This document shows, piece after piece, positions 24,853 to 32,661 of a stretch of 64,000 bases of DNA. The stretch is from positions 124,001 to 188,000 of the forward strand of contig NZ_LJTC01000008.1 in NCBI RefSeq assembly GCF_001306915.1. The letters are read 5' to 3'. The stretch's first letter is position 1. Every line of letters starts with the position of its first letter. The notes below the pieces were generated by a model that searched no databases, was not told the origin of the DNA, and saw nothing but the letters and a program-made list of their open reading frames with translations. This stretch comes from Pseudoalteromonas lipolytica (GTDB lineage: Bacteria > Pseudomonadota > Gammaproteobacteria > Enterobacterales > Alteromonadaceae). A program made the translations under genes and the position numbers.

Positions 24853-25385
24853 TAATTGCCCCAACGAAGCAAAGGTAAGTTCTTACCCGTCTCAAGATCA
24901 ATCGCTTTTTTGTGACGCCCTTTGCTGGTTACGAATGTGGCGACCATGTATGTGATACCCATGTCTTGCTCTAATTGGGCTTCAATTAGGTAGTGTGTTG
25001 GCTCACTATCTAGTTGTGTTACTAAACCATGTAATGTGTAACCTTTACGGCTCATCAAATTAGCAGCTGCTATTTCTTCTTGTTCATCAAGCTCCGGAGC
25101 TTCATACTCAAGCTCTATTACCTTTCCCGCACTGTCTAAAAGTAATTCGATAAATCGTTGTTTTTTAGCTTCATATAAAGTGACTTCGAATACGCTTTGA
25201 CCATTTTCAATTTCCAGCTCAAACTCAACAATAACGGCATTTTTCGCATAGTGCTGTTCTATGTTATATAAAACTTCAGTCGGGGCGGGGGCTGTGCTTG
25301 AATCTAGCATATTAAAAATGGCTGAACTTGCAGCAAAAGCAAGGCCAGAAATTAAGCACAGGCAAGTTAAAACTAGTTTTTTCAT
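24852..25385 (-). CDS. Periplasmic PepSY-like protein
   Basis: 177 residues with a signal peptide (cut near AFA, about 18) and two repeats that look like PepSY units: VFEVTLYEAKKQRFIELLL with LDSAGKVIELE, and YLIEAQLEQDMGITYMVA. PepSY domains bind or inhibit peptidases, or sense ligands, in the envelope. Position directly ahead of a response regulator/kinase pair, with a one-base stop/start overlap, suggests it modulates that kinase. A DUF5666 lipoprotein gene lies 57 bases upstream on the same strand. The PepSY assignment is moderate and made by pattern. Confidence 0.65.
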   Translation of the reverse strand: MKKLVLTCLCLISGLAFAASSAIFNMLDSSTAPAPTEVLYNIEQHYAKNAVIVEFELEIENGQSVFEVTLYEAKKQRFIELLLDSAGKVIELEYEAPELDEQEEIAAANLMSRKGYTLHGLVTQLDSEPTHYLIEAQLEQDMGITYMVATFVTSKGRHKKAIDLETGKNLPLLRWGN

Positions 25386-25442
25386 AATATTTCGACATTA
25401 GTTTGGCTGCACGTTTAGTGCTGCCATTGTTGTATTTTGTTG

Positions 25443-26747
25443 TTAATCATCAAGCTTACATGCACGTACAATGTTATCTTGTACCCACTGGCATTCTAGA
25501 TCAACATATTGTTCTGTAAAACTCGCTAAGCTGTTATCTTCACTGATGTAGCCGAATAAACTAGCCTGTTGCGATTCAGTTACTGTTACTATGCCTTTTA
25601 ATTCAAGAGGTTCATTGCTGTTATCACGTTCGATTTCACTGACAATATAGCTCTGTCCATCAATAAGACCTTCAAGCTCTAACCATTCACCTGAAAGAGT
25701 ATCTGCTGTTAACCCATCTTCAAAAACGGTTCTATTTGTGATTTTCAAGCTGATGCCATTGATAATAATGTTGCCATTGCTGTAATTGGCAAAGCCAGAA
25801 ACACTAAAATTACTGCTTAAATTAGGCGAAGTGTGGCTTTTCTCCAGATCTATTTCGTGGGCTAAAAACCAATTATTAGCTTGCTGCCAGATGGCATCTA
25901 CTTCTATCGTATCTCCTATGGTTAATGTAGCGCGAGTGGTATCTTCAAATTTAGTTTGATCGGTAATACTCACTTGCCATTGATTGTTCAGGGTAACCAA
26001 GGAAGCGTCATTGTTGATGAAGGTAATTGTACCAAAAAGCGCTGTATCTAGATCGTCATCAGCTGTAAAGTTATGTTCAGCGTCAACCTCTTGTGCCATT
26101 AATAAGTTACCTTCTAAGCGGCCCTCTACTTCAACGAATTGATTGTTTTCTAATGCGCCGTCGATGTCTGTCTGTTGATATTGAACAGTTAAATCACCTA
26201 GTTTAAAAGTATAAGAGGCAGTGTTTAGATCTGTTATGAAACCTTCGAGTTCTAATTCTGCGCTGTTAGATAATGGTTGTTGGTAGGTAACCGTAAATTC
26301 ACTATGGCTATTGTTATAACCGCTTAATTCAACCAGGCTACCATTTGAAAGGTTTTCGGTATTTAAATTATTTAACTTGAAGCCCGCAATTGTAGCGCCT
26401 TGTTCATTGATACTAACAGGCCCTTTAAAACTTGGATCATAATCAATCTGAGTTGCTTCTTTACCATTTGTTTCAACTTCAACCATCATACCCACTTTTA
26501 GATCGCTGATTAATGCGTGGTTGTCATCCACCTCAATGTCAGCATTATTTGTGGCTATTTGATGTTGGTTAACTGTAATACTGTTACTTGATATCGCACT
26601 TACCTCACCGACTAATAAGCTTGGCAAAGTGAGAGTATTTTGTACTGGTTCCTCACTCTTACTACTACTGCCACAGCCTGAAAGTAGTGCACTGATTGTT
26701 GCTAACGAAATAATAGATAGGCGATTTTGATTGATTAGTTTTGTCAT
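25443..26747 (-). CDS. Lipoprotein with DUF5666-type repeats
   Basis: 434 residues. A lipoprotein signal ends in LLSGC (Cys about 25) followed by a Ser-rich linker. The mature part consists of several small beta domains of the DUF5666 type: VGEVSAISSNSITVNQHQI, LKVGMMVEVETNG, VEVEGRLEGNLLMAQEV, VSGFANYSNGNIIINGI. Their function is unknown; they look like OB-like beta barrels on the periplasmic side. It heads a group with the PepSY-like protein and a two-component pair. The divergent neighbour is a BenE-type transporter, with a 209-base gap. Confidence 0.8.
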   Translation of the reverse strand: MTKLINQNRLSIISLATISALLSGCGSSSKSEEPVQNTLTLPSLLVGEVSAISSNSITVNQHQIATNNADIEVDDNHALISDLKVGMMVEVETNGKEATQIDYDPSFKGPVSINEQGATIAGFKLNNLNTENLSNGSLVELSGYNNSHSEFTVTYQQPLSNSAELELEGFITDLNTASYTFKLGDLTVQYQQTDIDGALENNQFVEVEGRLEGNLLMAQEVDAEHNFTADDDLDTALFGTITFINNDASLVTLNNQWQVSITDQTKFEDTTRATLTIGDTIEVDAIWQQANNWFLAHEIDLEKSHTSPNLSSNFSVSGFANYSNGNIIINGISLKITNRTVFEDGLTADTLSGEWLELEGLIDGQSYIVSEIERDNSNEPLELKGIVTVTESQQASLFGYISEDNSLASFTEQYVDLECQWVQDNIVRACKLDD

Positions 26748-26956
26748 GATTGGTCCTTAAATTAGTCAGTGTTTGCAGTTTAACTAAGTAAGGATTGCTT
26801 GAAGGTGGAGAGAAAATTAAATTTTGTTAATGTTTGGCATTGCAGTAAATGCCTCTTCTGTATAGTAAATTAATCTTAAAATACTACAAAAGTGTACAGT
26901 GCCATCTGGCAAATCATAGGATATGGTAGATTTTTAATTGCAAGGAGTGTGTGTAC

Positions 26957-28105
26957 ATGAGTCAGCTCATCAGTCGAGCAACTGCGGGGTTAGTGGCCGT
27001 TATTATTGGCTTTACTAGCTCAATTGCGCTTATTTATCAGGTCGTTATGGTGTTAGGTGGCACACCTGATTTGGTTGCTAGCTGGGTATTAATGCTTGGT
27101 CTTGCTATGGGCGTCAGCTCAATTGCGTTGTCTTACTACTACAAGGTGCCTATTCTTATCGCGTGGTCAACAACCGGAGCGGCACTCCTTATTTCAAGTG
27201 CCCAAGGCTATAGCTTAAATCAAGCTGTTGGCGCGTTTATGTTCTCCGCTGCGCTGGTGTTTTTGTCTGGCATTACTGGCGTGTTCGAAAAAATGATGAA
27301 TAAGATCCCAAGTCAACTGGCCTGTGCAATGCTTGCAGGCGTGTTGGTGAATTTTGGTATTGATGTGTTCAACTTTATGAACGAGCTGCCTTTAGTGATT
27401 GGGTTAATGGTGGCTGTTTATTTATGTGGAAAACGTTACTTTCCACGCTTTGCTATGCTCGCAGTGGTTGTGGCGGGATTTTTAATAGCAGGTGTAACTG
27501 GGCAAATTGATACCTCTAGCTGGCAGTGGAAAATGAGCGAGTTTGCTTACATTGCACCTGAGTTTGATTTAAACGCCATGATAAGTGTTGGTTTACCGCT
27601 GTTTATTGTGACTATGACGTCGCAAAACTTACCGGGTATTGCTGTATTAAAAGCGCATCACTATAAAGCCCCTGTGTCGGCAGCGTTAAATGTAACCGGG
27701 CTATTAAATGTATTTATTGCACCATTTGGTGGCTATGCCATTAATCTAGCGGCTATCACCGCTGCCATTTGTATGAGCCCTGAGGCTGATAAAGATCCAA
27801 GAAAACGTTATTGGGCAAGCATTGCTGGTGGGGTGTTTTACATTATTATGGCGCTACTCGCGGCAACCTTGGTTGGTTTGGTAGCAAGCTTGCCACAGGC
27901 ATTGATTTTGGCGTTGGCGGGTATCGCACTATTTGCCACTATTGCCAGTAGCTTACAGCAAGCTTTAACTGAGGCGTATTATACCGAAGCCGCTATCGTG
28001 ACCTTTTTGGTCACAGCGTCTAATCTAACTTTGTTCTCGGTTGGTTCTGCATTTTGGGGAATTGTTGCAGGTACGGTGACTTTGGTTATGACACGCAAAG
28101 ATTAG
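26957..28105 (+). CDS. benE: BenE-family (benzoate/H+ symporter-like) transporter
   Basis: About 382 residues forming some 12 membrane helices. BenE signatures include LAMGVSSIALSYYYKVPI, AWSTTGAALL and FIVTMTSQNLPGIAVL, and PFGGYAINLAAITAAIC. The family imports benzoate or related aromatic acids with protons, but orphan members are common and no aromatic catabolic gene is nearby, so the substrate is uncertain. ATG 26957 is chosen because AAGGAG lies 9 bases upstream; an in-frame GTG is two codons earlier. It ends at a bidirectional terminator shared with hemH. Confidence 0.88.
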   Translation: MSQLISRATAGLVAVIIGFTSSIALIYQVVMVLGGTPDLVASWVLMLGLAMGVSSIALSYYYKVPILIAWSTTGAALLISSAQGYSLNQAVGAFMFSAALVFLSGITGVFEKMMNKIPSQLACAMLAGVLVNFGIDVFNFMNELPLVIGLMVAVYLCGKRYFPRFAMLAVVVAGFLIAGVTGQIDTSSWQWKMSEFAYIAPEFDLNAMISVGLPLFIVTMTSQNLPGIAVLKAHHYKAPVSAALNVTGLLNVFIAPFGGYAINLAAITAAICMSPEADKDPRKRYWASIAGGVFYIIMALLAATLVGLVASLPQALILALAGIALFATIASSLQQALTEAYYTEAAIVTFLVTASNLTLFSVGSAFWGIVAGTVTLVMTRKD

Positions 28106-28122
28106 TGACACGCTTCAATAAT

Positions 28123-28166
28123 AAAAAAGGCCCTAGTTACTGTATATAATAGCTAGGGCCTTTTGT
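28123..28166. terminator. Bidirectional terminator between benE and hemH
   Basis: AAAAGGCCCTAG pairs with CTAGGGCCTTTT across about 16 bases. A-tracts before and T-tracts after make it work in both directions, for these convergent genes. Confidence 0.85.
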
Positions 28167-29188
28167 TATTTAAGTAGTGGTTTTATCACTTCAAACATTG
28201 CATTGATATGGTCATCGCGGGTATTCAATGCTGGAATGTAGCGGTACTTTTCACCGCCTGCATGCTCAAAGTTTTCGCGGTTTTCGCCTTCGAGCTCTTC
28301 TAGTGTCTCTAAACAGTCGGCACTAAACGCAGGGCTTAAAATTGCAACGTCTTTAATGCCTTCAGCAGGGTAGCTTTCAAGGGTTGCGTCTGTGTATGGC
28401 TTCAACCATTCAGCTTTACCAAAACGGCTTTGAAAGGTTGTTACAGCAAAGTCTTTTTCAAAGCCAAGTTTCTCAGCCACTAAACGGGTGGTTTGCATAC
28501 AAAAACAGTAGTAAGGGTCGCCGTTTTCTAAAAACAGTTTAGGTGTACCATGGTACGAAAACACCAACTTTTGTGGCGTGCCATGGGCATTTAGATCTTC
28601 GCTAATGCTAGCGGCTAGAGCATCAATGTAAGTCGGGTTGTCGTGATAACCATTAATAAAATGTAGCTCTGGCACCCAGCGCCACTTGCGAAGCACATTT
28701 GATACTGCATCAAATGTTGAGCCAATGGTCGTGCTTGAATATTGTGGGTACATAGGCAGCACAATCACGCGAGTGATACCTTTTTCGCGCAGCTCTTCAA
28801 GGCCTGCTTCAATTGAAGGGTTACCGTAGCGCATGGCCATAACTACTTCGGTGTCGTGGTGTCCTTTGTCTTTTAAAAGGGCTGCTAACTTTTTGCTTTG
28901 CTCTCGGGTAATATGAGTAAGCGGTGAGCCGTTTTCAGTCCAGATACTTTTATAAAGTGCTGCTGAACGTTTTGGGCGTAACGTAAGTACAAAGCAATAA
29001 AGGATGATCATCCAAATGAAACGCGGGATCTCGACAATTCGTGGGTCTGATAAAAACTCGCGTAAATATGTTCTAAGTGCCGCGGTAGTAGGGGCGTCTG
29101 GGCTCCCTAAGTTGGTCAGTAAAATGCCCGTTTTTTTGTTGAATCGGCCGTCGTGCGGCTTATCGGTAATGGCGGAAAATCGCGACAC
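28166..29188 (-). CDS. hemH: Ferrochelatase
   Basis: 340 residues, the normal length. Ferrochelatase inserts ferrous iron into protoporphyrin IX, the last step of haem synthesis. Signatures: GILLTNLGSPDAPTTAALR at the N-terminus, YPQYSSTTIGS, FSYHGTPKLFLENGDPY containing the metal-binding His, and SPAFSADCLETLEEL with the conserved acidic residues near the C-terminus. It stands alone, followed by a bidirectional terminator. Promoter lies in the 78 bases before the HD-GYP response-regulator gene's stop side. Confidence 0.95.
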   Translation of the reverse strand: MSRFSAITDKPHDGRFNKKTGILLTNLGSPDAPTTAALRTYLREFLSDPRIVEIPRFIWMIILYCFVLTLRPKRSAALYKSIWTENGSPLTHITREQSKKLAALLKDKGHHDTEVVMAMRYGNPSIEAGLEELREKGITRVIVLPMYPQYSSTTIGSTFDAVSNVLRKWRWVPELHFINGYHDNPTYIDALAASISEDLNAHGTPQKLVFSYHGTPKLFLENGDPYYCFCMQTTRLVAEKLGFEKDFAVTTFQSRFGKAEWLKPYTDATLESYPAEGIKDVAILSPAFSADCLETLEELEGENRENFEHAGGEKYRYIPALNTRDDHINAMFEVIKPLLK

Positions 29189-29266
29189 TGAGTGCTCCTG
29201 TATGAAGTAATCGTAATATAAATCACATTGTAACGAAGTAAGCTGACTATGTGATCACTTTATTCG

Positions 29267-30574
29267 CTAATTTTTGATCATGATCCTGAAAGGGTTCGGT
29301 TTTTTCGATTCTAGTTGTTGCAGTTTATTAATCGATTTAGGGCCAAATACATGCCCTTTTGGCAACAGTAAAATACCGTCGTAATTTCTGAGCGCGTGAC
29401 CAAGCACCATGCCATTTTTAAGGTTTTGTGCTGAAAGAATTTTCATAGTGCCAACATTTTGGACACTCGCACAGTTAATTTCTAAGCTATTAAATATTTC
29501 TAAAATTTTTGGGTGATAGTATGTTCCGCTATAGAGCTGTAATTGATCGCGAGCCCTTTCAAAATTACTACTCTCTGAGCTTGAAAGTTGTGCAACGGCT
29601 TGCCAAAAATCACGGGCTACAGCTAATATCATCGCGGCTTTTGGAATCTCATTCCCTTTTAACCCTTTCGGTTTTCCTGTCCCATTATAGTGTTCAAATT
29701 GGTAATAAATTGCTTCAGATACATCACTTAAGTGAGGCGCAGGCATGAGCATTAATTGTGCTGTGCTTGGGTGCGTATAAAATAGTTTTCGTTGTGTTTC
29801 AGTGAGCTCTCTAGTTGGTTTTTTATAAAGCTCTGGCTCCATTGCAAGTAGACCTATTTGTGATAAGTATCCTGCAATTTCTGTCATTTCTATAAGTTGA
29901 TTGTCTAGACCAAGGCGCGTGGCTAGTTGTTTACAGGTAGCAGCAATATTTTGAGCTTGTGTTCCATCTAGGTAAGGGTTGGCATTTATAAAGTTATATA
30001 AAATCTCAAAAGTAGCGCGATGCTCATGCTTCTCTCGTTCATTTACTGTTTCAAGTTGTTTTAATACTTTACGGATTTGTTGTGTGCGCTTTTCTACCAT
30101 TTGCTCAAGGTTGTTGTTTAACTCTTTTAGTTGGCTGTTTTGCGCTTTAATTTTTTGCTCTAACTGTTGATTCTGGCGTTTCAAAGATGTTTTTTCTATC
30201 GCATCATTTATATTGCTTAGTAGTAATTCGTTTTGCCATGGTTTTTGTATGTAAGTATGAATTTTACCGATATTGACTGCAGCAATCGTGTTTTCTATAT
30301 CTGAGTAACCGGTTAGCAAAATGCGCTGTGGTTCAGGAGCAATGGTGAGTGCCTGTGCGAAAAACTCAGCCCCATTCATGCTTGGCATACGCATGTCGCA
30401 GATAATTACATCAAAACTATAATTAGCTAGAGTTTTAAGTCCATCTTTGGGATCTGAGCAGGCTTTTACGGTGATATTGTTAGCTGATAATAACCGCAAA
30501 AGAGTTCGCAGCACTATTTCATCATCATCAATGCATAAAACCTGAATATGTTGTTTGCTAATTTGCTCTGCCAT
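29267..30574 (-). CDS. Response regulator with degenerate HD-GYP output domain
   Basis: 435 residues with a receiver domain (IDDDE acidic pocket, Asp 60 in VIICDMRMPSMNG, Lys in YIQKPW), a coiled coil (about 135-195) and an HD-GYP-like domain (about 200-375). In active HD-GYP enzymes the motifs are HDIGK and HHExxDGxGYP. Here the first is AGYLSQIG and the second reads EHYNGTGKPKGLKGNEIP, so key metal ligands and the Tyr are missing. It is probably not an active c-di-GMP phosphodiesterase. The divergent gene encodes a soluble kinase, the likely partner. Confidence 0.85.
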   Translation of the reverse strand: MAEQISKQHIQVLCIDDDEIVLRTLLRLLSANNITVKACSDPKDGLKTLANYSFDVIICDMRMPSMNGAEFFAQALTIAPEPQRILLTGYSDIENTIAAVNIGKIHTYIQKPWQNELLLSNINDAIEKTSLKRQNQQLEQKIKAQNSQLKELNNNLEQMVEKRTQQIRKVLKQLETVNEREKHEHRATFEILYNFINANPYLDGTQAQNIAATCKQLATRLGLDNQLIEMTEIAGYLSQIGLLAMEPELYKKPTRELTETQRKLFYTHPSTAQLMLMPAPHLSDVSEAIYYQFEHYNGTGKPKGLKGNEIPKAAMILAVARDFWQAVAQLSSSESSNFERARDQLQLYSGTYYHPKILEIFNSLEINCASVQNVGTMKILSAQNLKNGMVLGHALRNYDGILLLPKGHVFGPKSINKLQQLESKKPNPFRIMIKN

Positions 30575-30669
30575 GCCATTTTACTATGAATCATCGTTAA
30601 TCAATAACATAGCCTTAAATTAAGCCTTGTGCTAGGTTTTAAAAGAGACAAACACAGTTTGAGATTAAA

Positions 30670-31617
30670 ATGGATGATTTTAAACAAGCATATTTATTAG
30701 AGAAAGCGGCCAGAGAAGAGGCCGAACAATTGCTTGCCGATAAAAGCCGGATTCTGGTAGCTGTTAATAGTGAGCTTGAACAAAAAGTTGCTGATTTAGA
30801 GCATCATCAAGCTATGTTTATTCAAGCTGAAAAAATGGCAACTTTAGGCACATTGTGTGCTGGAGTCGCACATGAAATTAATAACCCGCTTGCTTATAGT
30901 ATGAGTAACCTTGATAGTTTGAAAAGCTACTGTGGTTTCTTCAGCAAGCTACTGAAATTATGCAGCGAGTTTAGTGAAAATCACATAGACAAAGAGGCTT
31001 TTCATCAACAGCTGGTGGATCTAAACCAAGTACACTCTTTTGCGTTTGTTGCTGATGATTTACCTGATTTAATTGATGATACAGAACAAGGTTTGCAACG
31101 GATTAGTAAAATAGTGTCGAACTTGTTGAATTTTTCTCGCCCTAAAAGTCAGGATATGCAGTTTGCTGATATGACAGATGCAGTGACAAGTGCGGTGAAA
31201 CTTCTTACTAATCAATTAAGAAATTGTCATTTGCAATCGCAATATAGCCCAATATCTCAAAGCTGGTGTAATCTAGCTGCTATTAGCCAAGTAATTGTTA
31301 ACCTTTTAATTAATGCTAAACAAGCTTGCGATAATCAAGACTCTCAAACAAAAATTACTATCAATGTTTATGAGCTAGAGCAACACATATATATCGACAT
31401 TGAAGATAATGGCATTGGTATGTCAGCAGAGACCATCGCTAAAATATATGATCCTTTTTTCACTACTAAACCAGTAGGAGAAGGTACCGGCATGGGTATG
31501 ACGATGGTGTATGCTATTGTGCATGAACATAAAGGTCGAATTGATATTCAAAGCTCGCAAGGAATTGGCACAAGAATGAGTTGCGTATTTCCTGTTTTGA
31601 GTCAGGTAACTAGTTGA
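30670..31617 (+). CDS. Soluble sensor histidine kinase
   Basis: 315 residues with no membrane helix. A short N-terminal coiled coil (about 5-50) leads into HisKA with His 68 in GVAHEINNPLAYSMSNLDS, then a HATPase domain (NLLINAKQAC, DIEDNGIGMS, GEGTGMGMTMVYAIV). It belongs to the HPK4-like kinases that often lack a separate sensor. It is divergent, by 95 bases, from the degenerate HD-GYP response regulator, which is the most likely phosphotransfer partner. The input signal is unknown. Confidence 0.88.
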   Translation: MDDFKQAYLLEKAAREEAEQLLADKSRILVAVNSELEQKVADLEHHQAMFIQAEKMATLGTLCAGVAHEINNPLAYSMSNLDSLKSYCGFFSKLLKLCSEFSENHIDKEAFHQQLVDLNQVHSFAFVADDLPDLIDDTEQGLQRISKIVSNLLNFSRPKSQDMQFADMTDAVTSAVKLLTNQLRNCHLQSQYSPISQSWCNLAAISQVIVNLLINAKQACDNQDSQTKITINVYELEQHIYIDIEDNGIGMSAETIAKIYDPFFTTKPVGEGTGMGMTMVYAIVHEHKGRIDIQSSQGIGTRMSCVFPVLSQVTS

Positions 31618-31697
31618 CAATATTTCAGTTGTTGCAAAAATTTGTGGATTCGCTAGTGTAGAACTAAACCCATTTAAAATTATTGAAAAGGCACGTT

Positions 31698-32348
31698 ATG
31701 CTCAATCAACAAAGTTCAGATGTTTTTAACAACTATCTCGCCAGTCAAAGTACAACGAATCAAGTGAGTTTGGATCAAGTGCTTGGCTATATGTCTGGTT
31801 TGTTAGCCTGTTCAGAGTTTTTTGGAGAGTCAGAGCTTGCCAATTACATTGCTGATAATGATGAAGCGGTATTCAACACCTTAATGACGGATTCTGAGCC
31901 ACGCGATGCAATGATTGAGCTGCTCGATAATGTGACCGAAGCACAAGTTGAACAAAAGAAGATTTTAGCCGAATTATATCCAAATGAAGTAAACAGCAAT
32001 GAGCCAAGCCAAGCACTGCAAGATTTTTGTAGCGGCTATATTGCAGCTTATATCGTGAATCAAGAAATTTGGCACAGCGATTTACAATTTTTACTGCAAG
32101 CGGATGGTCAACAAGAAAATGAAAGCGAAGATGGTCAATTGTTTATTGATAATTTTGAAGCAACTCTCGATTTGCTTACAACCTTTGCAATGTGGGATCA
32201 GGCGCTAGCAAACCACCCTGAACCAGATAAACTAGGCGAAGGGTTTGTGACCTTCTTTAACGCACTAGACGAGAGTTTATCTGAAATTGCCACTATGGCG
32301 TTAATGCTTGAAGATGAAAAGCTGGCAATGTTGGAACAAGATAAGTAA
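31698..32348 (+). CDS. UPF0149 (YecA/YgfB)-like protein
   Basis: About 216 residues, acidic and all-helical. It begins LNQQSSDVFNNYLASQ, has VSLDQVLGYMSGLLACSEF and later DFCSGYIAAYIVNQEIW, resembling the YecA/YgfB pattern of GYLSALLxCP and FCxGYLxG. No SEC zinc motif is present at the C-terminus. Function in the family is largely unknown. ATG 31698 is chosen with AAGG 7-8 bases upstream; a TTG five codons earlier is possible. It stands alone, 80 bases after the kinase gene. Confidence 0.55.
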   Translation: MLNQQSSDVFNNYLASQSTTNQVSLDQVLGYMSGLLACSEFFGESELANYIADNDEAVFNTLMTDSEPRDAMIELLDNVTEAQVEQKKILAELYPNEVNSNEPSQALQDFCSGYIAAYIVNQEIWHSDLQFLLQADGQQENESEDGQLFIDNFEATLDLLTTFAMWDQALANHPEPDKLGEGFVTFFNALDESLSEIATMALMLEDEKLAMLEQDK

Positions 32349-32661
32349 ATACTCCTCACCTCAGTAGAAATAAGCTGATAGTTGCATTATTTTGCTTATT
32401 TCTGCTGTAAAGTGAATAATTCCCACCACTGAAACTCTATTAATACTATAAATAGAAATATTTATACCTAAGTAGTACCTCTTTTTTCTTTCATTTTGTG
32501 GATTTGTTGATAGGATGTTTTGTAAAGGTTAACTCGCAGGCTTGAGTTAGCTTTCAAATTTGTGATTTTAAAATCAATAATACGTGCTTAGTGCTTTTCT
32601 AAATTTCTCCAAAAGGGGCGTCTTTTGTTTTAAGGAAAGCCAGAATATCAACAGGATACAC
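32349..32661. promoter_or_regulatory. Intergenic region upstream of the TonB receptor
   Basis: About 313 bases without a gene. It contains a long inverted repeat at 32362-32407 (CAGTAGAAATAAGC pairing with GCTTATTTCTGCTG, one mismatch, 18-base loop) with no T-run, and an AT-rich stretch (32430-32560) where the receptor promoter probably lies. The ribosome site is ACAGGA at 32651-32656. No Fur-box-like palindrome was seen. Confidence 0.5.

Noticed and set aside
32362-32407. Terminator after the UPF0149-like gene
   Set aside because: The inverted repeat is strong, but there is no T-tract on either strand, so it is left as an unexplained hairpin.
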